From an uncultured Clostridia bacterium (GTDB lineage: Bacteria; Bacillota; Clostridia; Oscillospirales; CAG-272), in assembly GCA_947630015.1 (NCBI GenBank), contig CANRFY010000008.1:19409-83408 (forward strand): a DNA stretch of 64,000 nucleotides, written 5' to 3'. The notes under the pieces were generated by a model. It was not told the DNA's origin and searched no databases. It saw only the letters and a program-made list of their open reading frames with translations. Positions within the stretch are counted from its first letter, which is position 1, and every line of letters begins with the position of its first letter. Shown here in pieces: positions 41,872 to 50,087 of this stretch. A program made the translations under genes and the position numbers.

Positions 41872-42549
41872 TTATATCTCGATCGATTCGCCGCATTTCG
41901 TAAGAGTCGCGATCCTGTCCCTGTATGGCGCCGCCTGATCGGAGGCGGTAAAATCGGCGGCATATTCGCCGCGTCCCCAGAAATGCATCGGGAACGCCTT
42001 TTTTATATCGAGCGTCCGCATCGCATAATCGAAGCCGAGGGTTCCGTTCTCCCCCTGCCTCGGGTCGAGCGGCAGAAACGCGGCGTCGATCGCGACGCCG
42101 GACAAAAGCGAAAGCTCCGACTCGAACAGCCGTCTCATTTGCGCGTTCGCGCAGCTCGGCGCGCCGTCCCAGATCCAGAGATGAAGATCGCCCGCATGAT
42201 AGATCGTTTTCCCGTCGACGTTTAAAAGATACGCGACGCCGCAGTCAGTCGAGCGAAGCGTCCTTACGGCGACGCCGGCGATCTCGGCTGTTTCGTGCGG
42301 CCCCATCGATTTTGCGTTCACGCCATCGGGCGCGTCTATCTCGGACGACAGCACATAGTATGCGCCGCCGCGTCCGGCGTCGAAGATGTCGGGATTATAG
42401 TGATCCTCGTGAATGTGGCTGACGAAGAACACCGTCTTTTTGTCCGCGTCGGCGGGGCGCGGAAGCTCGCCGCGATAATAATCGAATATGAGTATATGGC
42501 GCTCCGTTTCGACGGCGAATCCGCTGTGATCTATATACGTTACCTTCAT
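41872..42549 (-). CDS. MBL-fold metallohydrolase (UlaG-like)
   Basis: 225 residues. Metal motif VSHIHEDHYN (HxHxDH) at about 44-53, then TIYHAGDLHLW and FPMHFWGRG supplying the later ligands. This resembles the UlaG/L-ascorbate-6-P lactonase-like subgroup, whose members also include phosphodiesterases. Last gene of the nfo-SLOG-MBL run. Substrate unknown. Confidence 0.88.
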   Translation of the reverse strand: MKVTYIDHSGFAVETERHILIFDYYRGELPRPADADKKTVFFVSHIHEDHYNPDIFDAGRGGAYYVLSSEIDAPDGVNAKSMGPHETAEIAGVAVRTLRSTDCGVAYLLNVDGKTIYHAGDLHLWIWDGAPSCANAQMRRLFESELSLLSGVAIDAAFLPLDPRQGENGTLGFDYAMRTLDIKKAFPMHFWGRGEYAADFTASDQAAPYRDRIATLTKCGESIEI

Positions 42550-42574
42550 AATTTACCTATCCCCCGCTGCCCCT

Positions 42575-43078
42575 TTATATTTCACGCGAGCCGAGATTTA
42601 TAACGCGCAGGCCGGAAGCCTTCGCGTATCGCACCGTGTACGCGGTGCCGCCCGAGTTCGTGTTCAGATACGCGACGCATATGCCGCATCCGTCGACAAG
42701 CTCGCGGTCGCGCAAAAGCAGGCTTTCGCGCGAATATTCGACGGCGGCGTAGACGACCTCGTCCGCGCTGGCGATTATGCGTTCGTACAGCTCGCGGTCG
42801 GCAGCGCTCCATTTTTTCGCCTGATCGCGGCTCGGCAGAACGAGTACGAGCCTGATGTCACGACATTCCGAATGCTTGCGGCGCAAAACGCACAGCGCCG
42901 AGAGCGTATCGAAGCCGAGCGCGCCTCCGCATCTGAAATTGCGGACGCCCTCGCGGTACAGCCGATCTATTATCTCATCGACGCTGACGGTAAGCGCTGC
43001 CGTCGCCTCCGCGCCGATCTTTCTGTGACCCGTAAAGCAGCACGTTTTATACGGATCGGTCGCACTGCATATGTTCAT
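42575..43078 (-). CDS. SLOG family protein (YpsA/DUF1273-like)
   Basis: 167 residues, overlapping nfo by 4 bp. N-terminal TCCFTGHRKIG and FRCGGALGFDTLSALCVL fit the YpsA-like SLOG fold, which binds nucleotides or nucleotide-derived ligands. RELVDGCGICVAYLN and GGTAYTVRYA are in the expected C-terminal positions. Function in the family is unsettled (cell division in Bacillus, or ligand sensing in defence contexts); here it lies with DNA repair nfo. Confidence 0.82.
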   Translation of the reverse strand: MNICSATDPYKTCCFTGHRKIGAEATAALTVSVDEIIDRLYREGVRNFRCGGALGFDTLSALCVLRRKHSECRDIRLVLVLPSRDQAKKWSAADRELYERIIASADEVVYAAVEYSRESLLLRDRELVDGCGICVAYLNTNSGGTAYTVRYAKASGLRVINLGSREI

Positions 43079-43941
43079 ACGGTACGGTAAAGTCCGCGCA
43101 AAAGCGCGATCTCGCGCTTGTATCCGTCAAGATCGTTCGGCGTTTCAAGGCAGAACGGAAGCCCGCGCAGGCGCGGAGAATTTATTATGCGCGCGATACC
43201 GTCGAGTCCGAGCGCGCCGCCGCCGATCACCTCATGGCGATCCTTGTGCGCGCCGAGTTGATTTTTGCTGTCGTTCAAATGGATCGCGCACAGTCTGTCA
43301 AGTCCGATCACGCGGTCGAATTCGTCCATCACCGCCTCCGGATCGCCGGCAATATCGTATCCGGCGTCGCTGACGTGGCACGTATCGAGGCATACGCCGA
43401 GCTTTCCCGCGATCGCGGGATTTTCGCGTTCGGCCGCGTCTATTATGGCGCGCACCTCTTCAAACGTCGAGCCGATCTCGCTGCCCTTTCCCGACATCGT
43501 CTCGATCAAAACGCGCGTTTTCTGCTCCGGCTTCACTACCGTCGCAAGGCAGCGCGCCGTCAGCTCAATGCCGGCCTCGATCCCCTGCCCCGTATGCGTC
43601 CCGGGATGGAAATTGTAAAGCGTCCCGGGAAAATATTCGAGCCGTTCTATATCCTCCGCCATCGAGCGGATCGCAAATTCGCGCACGTTTTCCTTTGCCG
43701 AGCATGGATTGACCGTATACGCGGCGTGCGCGATCATATCCGAGAAGCGAAGCCCATGCTCGTCCGCGAACGCGATCGCACTATTTATATCGTCAAGATC
43801 GAGCGCGCGCGAGTCGCCGCCGCGCGGATTACGCGTGAAATACTGGAGCGTATTGCCGTCGATCGCGACGGCGTCGCGCAGCATGGCGGTATATCCTCCG
43901 GATACCGACATATGCGCGCCGATTTTCATTCTTTCCTGCAT
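43075..43941 (-). CDS. nfo: Deoxyribonuclease IV (endonuclease IV)
   Basis: 288 residues. Nine zinc ligands can be placed in KIGAHMSVSGG, YNFHPGTH, VLIETMSGKGSEIG, VCLDTCHVSDAGYD, IHLNDSKNQLGAHKDRHEVIGGG and FCLETPND. Cleaves 5' of abasic sites in base excision repair. First gene of a three-gene run, transcribed from the consensus promoter at 44018-44046. Confidence 0.96.
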   Translation of the reverse strand: MQERMKIGAHMSVSGGYTAMLRDAVAIDGNTLQYFTRNPRGGDSRALDLDDINSAIAFADEHGLRFSDMIAHAAYTVNPCSAKENVREFAIRSMAEDIERLEYFPGTLYNFHPGTHTGQGIEAGIELTARCLATVVKPEQKTRVLIETMSGKGSEIGSTFEEVRAIIDAAERENPAIAGKLGVCLDTCHVSDAGYDIAGDPEAVMDEFDRVIGLDRLCAIHLNDSKNQLGAHKDRHEVIGGGALGLDGIARIINSPRLRGLPFCLETPNDLDGYKREIALLRGLYRTV

Positions 43942-44017
43942 CGCTCAAATGCGGGCGCGTCGCTCGCGCCCCTGCCGCCTTTCCTCCGACTGACGCCGCA
44001 ATTGCGGCTACGATCCA

Positions 44018-44046
44018 ATTATAGGATAAAATTCCCCGAATGTCAA
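44018..44046 (-). promoter_or_regulatory. Consensus promoter of the nfo operon
   Basis: On the minus strand TTGACA, 17 bp, TATAAT. A GCCGCAATTGCGGC palindrome (43995-44008) lies in the leader. Confidence 0.8.
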
Positions 44047-44068
44047 CAAGAAATGAACCCCCGCATCG

Positions 44069-45907
44069 TTATGCGTCAGCCTCGATCTCTGCCCGCGCGT
44101 ATATGACGACGCCGCCACCGCCGCCTGCGCGGACATAGCCGTGATCCGTCAAAAACCGTACAAAGCCGTCGACGCCGCCGTATTTTTGCAGCTCCTTTTC
44201 AGCCTTTTCCTCAAACGCAACATAATCGGACTGCAACAAATGCTCGGTCGAGCAGTATTGTATGTCGTAAAGCGTCTGTCTTTTCGAGAGATAAACTGTC
44301 AGAAACGTCGTCGAGGACGCGGACGCGCCGTCAGGAATTTCGCAAAGCGCCGCGCGGCGCTCGTCGTAGTATTCCATGTATACGCACTCGCGCGAGATGT
44401 ATTTGATCCCCTCCGGCAGAACAGTATTTGAAAACGCCAAAACAGACAGCGCGAGCATCGCCGCCGCGATCATGCGCCGCGTCGTCGCTCGCAGTTCGGC
44501 GGCGTTCACGATGCAGAGATATATTATAAGCGCCGTCGAGCCGGACGTGTACTGATATAATACGTTGTACTGATACGCGTAATCTGTCACTAAATTCAAC
44601 AGCGCGTATGGGATCAAAAGCGCAAATCGCTCGTATCGGCGCGTCAGAAACGGAAGTCCCGCCGCCGGCAGCATCGTCGCGGCGATAAATCCGAGCTTGT
44701 CAGCCTCTGCGCATTCGGACAATATCCTCATCGGATACAGAAGCGCCGCGGCGACGATATTTATTATCGGCGAGCGGCCGCCTCCGGCGAAGTTTGAATA
44801 ATGATAGATCAATATCCCGTCGCCGCAGTTTTCGAGAAAATTTACGGCGAGGACGAAATATACGACCGACAGCGCGGCGACGGCCGCGCCGGTCGCGACG
44901 CCGCGCCGGCGCGCGGCATTGTCGGGCGCGTTGAAATACGCGCTCATCGCCGCATATGCCCCGACTGCAAACGTGTAGACGGCCGCGTCCTCCTTGACCG
45001 CAAGCGTCAGGACGAACGACGCCGCCGTTATGACCGCGTTTTTCCGATCGAGGCCGTACAAAAGCCAGAGAAGCAGCGGCAGCAGGAATATATTTTCATG
45101 CACGTCATAGCCGAGCGCGCCGAAAAACGTCGGCGTCAGCATCGCCGACGATGTGATCAAAAGCGCGCCGACGTCCCCGATCCCGTGCGCGCGGCACAGC
45201 TTCCATATCGGGAACGCCGCCGACGCCGCGACGGCGGCTCCGAGCGCCGCCATCGTCTCCGCGTGCGGGAATATCGCGTAAAACGGCAGCATCGCGTACC
45301 AGATCGGCGACAGATGCACGCGCATATGCGAGAGCGCGCCGTCGCGTTCGAGCGTCGTCATAGGCGTGCCGGTCGCGCGCATTGATTCCATCATCTGCGA
45401 AAATATGCCCATATCAAACGCGGGGGATGAAAACGACCGTATGCGCGCGATCCCCCACCATGCCGCGAACGCAAGCAGCAGCACGCCGATCGCGGCGGCG
45501 GCCGCGATCGGCGCTGTCTGCGCCGTCACAGACTTTTGCGCGCGCGAATCAGTCTCGCAGTTGTCGGCGGCGCGTCCCTTTTGCGCGTACACGATCAAGA
45601 CGATCAATACGGCCGCCGACGCCGAAAGCGTATACCACGAAAACGATCCGATCAAAAACGACGCCGACAATAGCGCGAATAATATCGGTATCGACGCCCG
45701 CTCCGCGCGCGGGAGCTTTATCGGCGCCGCCGACAGCACCGCGAACGACGCGGCGAATACGGCCGCGGCGACGACGGGATCAGCTCCGAGCGATCCCGCA
45801 ATCTCACCGCTACCGAACGCGGAAACTGTCAGCGCCGCGCACAGATACGATATCACGGCGCGCCTTATCGCGCCGCCGCGAGCATCTCTCACCTTCATGC
45901 TTTTCAT
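44069..45907 (-). CDS. DUF2079 polytopic membrane protein
   Basis: 612 residues from ATG 45907 (GGGGG seven bases upstream). About eleven to thirteen membrane segments, with a short C-terminal soluble domain of about 130 residues. DUF2079 motif: FDMGIFSQMMESMRATGTPMTTLERDG followed by HLSPIWYAMLPFYAIFPHAETM and GYDVHENIFLLPLLLW. The family is related to GT-C-type glycosyltransferases or arabinofuranosyl/mannosyl enzymes, so it may use polyprenyl-phosphate sugars. The SD lies in the stem of a hairpin (45915-45941). Confidence 0.85.
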   Translation of the reverse strand: MKSMKVRDARGGAIRRAVISYLCAALTVSAFGSGEIAGSLGADPVVAAAVFAASFAVLSAAPIKLPRAERASIPILFALLSASFLIGSFSWYTLSASAAVLIVLIVYAQKGRAADNCETDSRAQKSVTAQTAPIAAAAAIGVLLLAFAAWWGIARIRSFSSPAFDMGIFSQMMESMRATGTPMTTLERDGALSHMRVHLSPIWYAMLPFYAIFPHAETMAALGAAVAASAAFPIWKLCRAHGIGDVGALLITSSAMLTPTFFGALGYDVHENIFLLPLLLWLLYGLDRKNAVITAASFVLTLAVKEDAAVYTFAVGAYAAMSAYFNAPDNAARRRGVATGAAVAALSVVYFVLAVNFLENCGDGILIYHYSNFAGGGRSPIINIVAAALLYPMRILSECAEADKLGFIAATMLPAAGLPFLTRRYERFALLIPYALLNLVTDYAYQYNVLYQYTSGSTALIIYLCIVNAAELRATTRRMIAAAMLALSVLAFSNTVLPEGIKYISRECVYMEYYDERRAALCEIPDGASASSTTFLTVYLSKRQTLYDIQYCSTEHLLQSDYVAFEEKAEKELQKYGGVDGFVRFLTDHGYVRAGGGGGVVIYARAEIEADA

Positions 45908-45914
45908 AACAATA

Positions 45915-45941
45915 CCCCCGTATGATGCAGTCATACAGGGG
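45915..45941 (-). promoter_or_regulatory. Leader hairpin covering the ribosome site of the DUF2079 gene
   Basis: On the minus-strand RNA CCCCUGUAUGA pairs with UCAUACGGGGG (11 bp, one G-U), loop CTGCA. The 3' arm contains the GGGGG ribosome site seven bases before ATG 45907. A near copy lies at 46425-46450. Confidence 0.6.
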
Positions 45942-45974
45942 TCAGTCCGCCGAACAGTATTGAGATCGCACAAC

Positions 45975-46136
45975 TTTCGGGGCGCTGCCCCGCACCCCGC
46001 TTAGAGGGACTTTTGTAAAAGTCCCTCTAAGAACTCCTCAAAACTTTCCTTACATGGGTTATGGGGCAAGTGTGTTCGACTCTGCATCGCGCGTTCGTGC
46101 GATAACGAAGTAGTCGCGCGAGGCGCGAACACCGCC
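45975..46136 (+). repeat. Dispersed structured repeat, copy G
   Basis: Hairpin 1 CGGGGC-GCT-GCCCCG; hairpin 2 TTAGAGGGACTTTT-GT-AAAAGTCCCTCTAA (new stem sequence); linker with ACTTTCCTTACATGGGTTATGGGG; third module GTGTTCG...GGCGCGAACACCG. Confidence 0.9.
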
Positions 46137-46300
46137 TTTTCGGGGCGCTGCCCCGCACCCCGCTTAGAGGGACTTTTGTAAAAGTCCCTCTAAGAACTCC
46201 TCAAAACTTTCCTTACATGGGTTATGGGGCAAGTGTGTTCGACTCTGCATCGCGCGTTCGTGCGATAACGAAGTAGTCGCGCGAGGCGCGAACACCGCCT
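46137..46300 (+). repeat. Dispersed structured repeat, copy H (perfect tandem duplicate of G)
   Basis: Identical to copy G over the whole unit as far as I can read, with a period of 163 bp. This is the most recent duplication event in the window. Confidence 0.9.
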
Positions 46301-46405
46301 TTTCGGGGCGCTGCCCCGAACCCCGCTTGCAGATGCTTCGCATCTGCCGTCTTAATAATCTTCAGGAATTTTTATTAAAACGGTTATGGGGCAAGTGCGG
46401 TGCGC
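46301..46405 (+). repeat. Dispersed structured repeat, copy I (partial)
   Basis: Hairpin 1 kept (CGGGGC-GCT-GCCCCG), then a GCAGATGC-TTC-GCATCTGC stem in place of hairpin 2 (as in copy D), then linker and a truncated third module. Confidence 0.8.
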
Positions 46406-46424
46406 ATATTTTCGGCAGGCTGAC

Positions 46425-46450
46425 TCCCGTATGATCTAATCATACAGGGG
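46425..46450. repeat. Second copy of the TCCCGTATGAT...ATCATACAGGGG hairpin
   Basis: Nearly the same inverted repeat as at 45915-45941. With flanking GGCAGGCTGAC it mirrors TCAGTCCGCC beside the first copy, so the two hairpins bracket the repeat block 45942-46424. Confidence 0.7.
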
Positions 46451-46478
46451 CATCATTAAGAAAAAGCGGGGGTTTATC

Positions 46479-48122
46479 TTACAAATTGCTTTCAATATCG
46501 AGCGGAAGCTCAATCAAGGCCGCGAACTGATCGCCGTCGATCTCGACTTTGAATCTGCCGCCGAGCGATTCCGTATACGTTTTCGCGATAGCGAGTCCGA
46601 GACCGCTGCCGCCCGACGTTCTTGCGACGTCGCCGGTCACGAACCGGCGCGTTATATCGTCGGGGGTGAAATTCATCTCATATGACGACGTGTTCACGAT
46701 CCTGACCGTGCATTTCCCGCCGCCGGAGGAAGCGTCGATATAAACTCTCGTGCCGGAGAGGGAATATTTGATCGCGTTCACGAACAGATTCGCAAGCACG
46801 GCATGGAGCCTGCCGCCGTCTGTCCGTATCGGGATCGTTTCGGCGGAATATCTGCGGCGCAGAGTCAATCCGGCGGCGGTGAGCTGATCGTCGAACACTC
46901 CCGCCGTCTGCTCTATCAGGCGCAAGAGATCGATATCTTCCGGCTTCGGCGGCAGAACGCCGCTCGAGACCTTCGTCAGCTCGAACAGTGAATCGACGAG
47001 ATCCTTCATATACGCCGCTTTTTTATTCAAAAGCTCGAGGCGGGCCGCGCCGTCCGCGCTCACAGCTTCGCCGCGCAAAAGCTCGCCGTAGCCGATGATC
47101 GCCGTCAGCGGCGTGCGCAGATCGTGCGATACGTTCGAGATCAGCTCGACCTTGAACCGTTCGCTCTTGACGGCGGAGTCGACGGCCTCGCGCCGCCGCT
47201 TTGTAAGTCCCGCAAGCTTCTCCTCCTCGTTTGCGAATTCGCCACTGATCTCGACCTCCCTGTCGCAAAACGCGGCGTCAAGCTGCCGGCACAGATGCGC
47301 GGCGTCGCGCGACATCGCGTAAAGCGATGCAAGATCGTATACGGCGGCGAGGAAAAACACAGCGGCATACGCGTATGTCGGAACCGTCAGTTCGACGCCT
47401 TTCGCCGCCGCGCATAAAAGCGAGATCGATGCTGCGGCGAACGATGTGAAAAACAAAAGATGAACGATCGGCGAAAATCGCAATATCCCTTCCCCGCCGG
47501 TTTTAGATACGCGGCGCGACAGCCTCGCCGGCAGGCTCGCATACGGCGTCATCCGATCGTATATCGCCAGGCGGACGAGCGACCTTACGCCGTAGAGCGA
47601 CGCCGCCGTGATCGCGGGCGCGATCAGCGCCGCCATATAATCGTTTACGCCGATATATGGCGCGAACGCGGCGGCCGGCGCCAATATCGCTGACGCCTCC
47701 GGCGGCGTTTCTGTCGGCAGCGGCGACGCCAGCACAACGTATGCGACGCCGAACGCGATCGCGAGCGCGATCAGCGCGCCGCCGACAAATCCGACGGCGC
47801 GGTAAGCGGTGATATTCATCGCGCGCTGCGCCTGTTTTCTCGCGGACGCGATCTCGCTCTCCGACACGTCGGCCGCCGTTTCCCGATAGTCAGTCGTGAC
47901 TTCTTCGCACGTATCGACGACCTCGGTGCCGCTGTATACCGACGAATACTCCCACGACGAAGGCGTCCCGTCGCCGCCGTAATATAACGCGACAGCCTTC
48001 GCCCTGTCCGAATAAACTAAGAGCGCCGTTCCCGCCGCCGCAAACGCGACGGCGAGTATGAACGACGTCCATATCGCATAAAGCCGCCGTTGATCGAGCC
48101 GTTCACTCTTTTCCGAATACAT
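46479..48122 (-). CDS. Sensor histidine kinase
   Basis: 547 residues, overlapping the response regulator gene by 20 bp. One N-terminal membrane segment, a short extracytoplasmic loop (about 40-105), then five or so further membrane segments (about 110-285). Catalytic core: H-box SNVSHDLRTPLTAIIGYGELL, N-box LHAVLANLFVNAIKYS, and G-box TSGGSGLGLAIAKTY. It phosphorylates the partner regulator just upstream. The seven-segment-like sensor resembles bacitracin/lantibiotic-type or cell-envelope-stress kinases, but the signal is unknown. Confidence 0.93.
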   Translation of the reverse strand: MYSEKSERLDQRRLYAIWTSFILAVAFAAAGTALLVYSDRAKAVALYYGGDGTPSSWEYSSVYSGTEVVDTCEEVTTDYRETAADVSESEIASARKQAQRAMNITAYRAVGFVGGALIALAIAFGVAYVVLASPLPTETPPEASAILAPAAAFAPYIGVNDYMAALIAPAITAASLYGVRSLVRLAIYDRMTPYASLPARLSRRVSKTGGEGILRFSPIVHLLFFTSFAAASISLLCAAAKGVELTVPTYAYAAVFFLAAVYDLASLYAMSRDAAHLCRQLDAAFCDREVEISGEFANEEEKLAGLTKRRREAVDSAVKSERFKVELISNVSHDLRTPLTAIIGYGELLRGEAVSADGAARLELLNKKAAYMKDLVDSLFELTKVSSGVLPPKPEDIDLLRLIEQTAGVFDDQLTAAGLTLRRRYSAETIPIRTDGGRLHAVLANLFVNAIKYSLSGTRVYIDASSGGGKCTVRIVNTSSYEMNFTPDDITRRFVTGDVARTSGGSGLGLAIAKTYTESLGGRFKVEIDGDQFAALIELPLDIESNL

Positions 48123-48807
48123 ATCCGATCCCCCATTTTACGCGCAGATACTCGGGCCGTTTCGGGTCGAGTTCTATCTTCTCGCGTATGCGTCTGATAT
48201 GCACCATCACGGTGTTCTCGACCGCATACGCTTCGCTGTCCCACACGCGCGAATAAAGCTGCTCCGCGGAAAACACGCGCCCGGGATTCGACATCATGAC
48301 CTCTAATATTTTATACTCCGTCGCCGTCAGTCTGACGCGTTCGCCGCGCATCGTGAGCGTCTTTTGTTCTGTGTCGAGCGTCGCGTCGCCGACCGTGATC
48401 GCCGACGGCGATCTGTCCTCCCTTATCGAGCCGAGATCGTCGTACCGGCGCAAAAGTGCGCGGACGCGCGCCATAAGCTCGCCCGTATAAAACGGCTTTA
48501 CGAGATAATCGTCCGCGCCCGATTCGAGGCCAAGCACTCTGTCGTCCCCCTCCGCCTTTGCGGACAGCATCAATATCGGGACGTTGCTGTCCGACCTGAT
48601 CCGCGCCGTCGCTACGATCCCGTTGCAGCGCGGCATCATCACATCCATTATTATAAGATGCGGTTTCGTCTCGGCAAGAAGACGGCACGCGTCCTCGCCG
48701 TTCTGTGCCGTAACGACTGCGTAGCCCGCCGAGATCAGCGCCGTTTTGATTATATCCACTATCGACGCCTCGTCGTCCGCGACGAGGATCCTGTACTGTT
48801 CCGTCAC
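48103..48807 (-). CDS. OmpR/PhoB family response regulator
   Basis: 234 residues, GTG 48807 with GAGGTGG four bases upstream. Receiver with VADDEASI acidic pocket, phosphoryl Asp in LIIMDVMMPRCNG, and Lys in VKPFYTGEL. Winged-helix DNA-binding domain LTATEYKILEVMMSNPG...YSRVWDSEAYAVENTVMVHIRRIREKIE. It works with the kinase it overlaps. Confidence 0.95.
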   Translation of the reverse strand: MTEQYRILVADDEASIVDIIKTALISAGYAVVTAQNGEDACRLLAETKPHLIIMDVMMPRCNGIVATARIRSDSNVPILMLSAKAEGDDRVLGLESGADDYLVKPFYTGELMARVRALLRRYDDLGSIREDRSPSAITVGDATLDTEQKTLTMRGERVRLTATEYKILEVMMSNPGRVFSAEQLYSRVWDSEAYAVENTVMVHIRRIREKIELDPKRPEYLRVKWGIGYVFGKE

Positions 48808-48845
48808 GCTTCCACCTCGTTTATCTGCCGATTTATCATATTATA

Positions 48846-48874
48846 ATTATACGGCATGAGGCATAACGCCGCAA
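48846..48874 (-). promoter_or_regulatory. Promoter of the two-component operon
   Basis: On the minus strand TTGCGG, 17 bp, TATAAT. Confidence 0.55.
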
Positions 48875-48967
48875 GAGCGAAAATCTTACATATTTCTTTC
48901 GATTTGACGGCCTTGATCAAATTTATTTCGCGGCGCGAAAAAATTTGCATCAGGATCGCTTTAGCGG

Positions 48968-48996
48968 TTGACGCGGAGGCTTTGCGGTGGTATCAT
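48968..48996 (+). promoter_or_regulatory. Promoter upstream of the GH43 gene
   Basis: TTGACG, 17 bp, TATCAT. Confidence 0.6.
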
Positions 48997-49103
48997 ATGT
49001 ATGATGGGGCGGGATGTCCCATAATACGACATAACGGTCAAGGATTGACCTCGGAGGATGAACGCCACCGCCGAAAACCGGCGCGGGCGCTATAAAAAAA
49101 CAT
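48997..49103 (+). other. 107-nt structured leader of the GH43 gene
   Basis: Contains GGTCAA-GGA-TTGACC and GCCG-AAAA-CCGGC inverted repeats and a GGAGG directly abutting an out-of-frame ATG. No known riboswitch class recognised. Confidence 0.4.
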
Positions 49104-50003
49104 ATGGAAACGAGCTATTTATTCGTACATTTTACGGGCGAGTCGCCGGTCGGCGAACAAGTGTATTTCGCCATCAGCCGCGACGGGGCGCACTTTCGCG
49201 ATCTTAACGGCGGGAATCCCGTGCTTCGCTCCGAGATCGGCGAGCGCGGCGTGCGCGATCCGTTCATACTGCGTTCCCGCATCGACGGAAAATTCTACAT
49301 AATCGCCACCGATCTCCGCATCGCGAACGGCAAGGGCTGGGGCGTCGCGCAGAACGAGGGCAGCCGCAATATCGTGATATGGCGCTCCGACGATCTGATC
49401 GCATGGTCGGAGCCGTGGATGTTCGACACCGCGCTCGAGGGCGCGGGATGCGTATGGGCGCCGGAGGCGGCATACGATGAATCGCGGGACGCGTATCTCG
49501 TATTTTGGGCGTCGAAGATGCTCATGGAAAACGGTCACCGCAAGCAGAAGATTTACCGCGCGTACACGCGCGATTTCGTCAGCTTCACCGAACCCGTTTT
49601 GTACATCGAAAAGGGCGACGACGTCATCGACACTACGATCGTTCACGAAAACGGCGTTTTCTACCGTTTCTCGAAGGATGAGACGACAAAGCGCATCATA
49701 ATGGATTGCGGTCGCGATCTTATCGGCGAATTCACCGAAATTCACAGCGACGCGCTCGCCTCGCTCCCCGGCGTCGAGGGGCCGATAGCGTTTTTGCGCC
49801 ACGACGGGAAATGGTGCCTCATGGTCGATCAGTTCGCCAAGGGAAAGGGATATCTCCCGCTGCTCACCGACGACATTTCGAGCGGCCGATTCACCGTCAT
49901 GGACGGCGGCGATTACGATCTCGGCCGCAGCATAAAGCGCCACGGCAGCATTCTGCCGATAACGGCCGAGGAATACGACCGCCTCGATCGCGCGCTTGCA
50001 TAA
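49104..50003 (+). CDS. GH43-like glycoside hydrolase, cytoplasmic
   Basis: 299 residues, ATG 49104; no signal peptide, and no good ribosome site is visible. A single five-bladed propeller as in GH43: GVRDPFILRSRIDGKFYIIATD (Asp near the start of blade 1), VWAPEAAYDESRDAYLVFWAS (base or pKa-modulating residues), DVIDTTIVHENGVFYRFSKDE, and VEGPIAFLRHDGKWCLMVDQF (putative acid Glu in VEGP). GH43 enzymes release arabinose or xylose. Lack of secretion suggests action on imported oligosaccharides. It converges on a second intracellular enzyme, a GH35-type galactosidase. Confidence 0.8.
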   Translation: METSYLFVHFTGESPVGEQVYFAISRDGAHFRDLNGGNPVLRSEIGERGVRDPFILRSRIDGKFYIIATDLRIANGKGWGVAQNEGSRNIVIWRSDDLIAWSEPWMFDTALEGAGCVWAPEAAYDESRDAYLVFWASKMLMENGHRKQKIYRAYTRDFVSFTEPVLYIEKGDDVIDTTIVHENGVFYRFSKDETTKRIIMDCGRDLIGEFTEIHSDALASLPGVEGPIAFLRHDGKWCLMVDQFAKGKGYLPLLTDDISSGRFTVMDGGDYDLGRSIKRHGSILPITAEEYDRLDRALA

Positions 50004-50017
50004 ATTTCATTCGCCGC

Positions 50018-50067
50018 GAAAACGCGGGGACACGCTCGACAAAAGAGCGTATCCCCGCGTTTTTTAT
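50018..50067. terminator. Bidirectional terminator between GH43 and GH35 genes
   Basis: AAAACGCGGGGAC-ACGCTC stem with small internal mismatch, followed by TTTTTT. Confidence 0.85.
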
Positions 50068-50087
50068 TTGGAGATTTTCTCGACGAT

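Noticed and set aside
45975..46405. CRISPR array
   Set aside because: The repeats are 163 bp, contiguous, and have no unique spacers or cas genes nearby.
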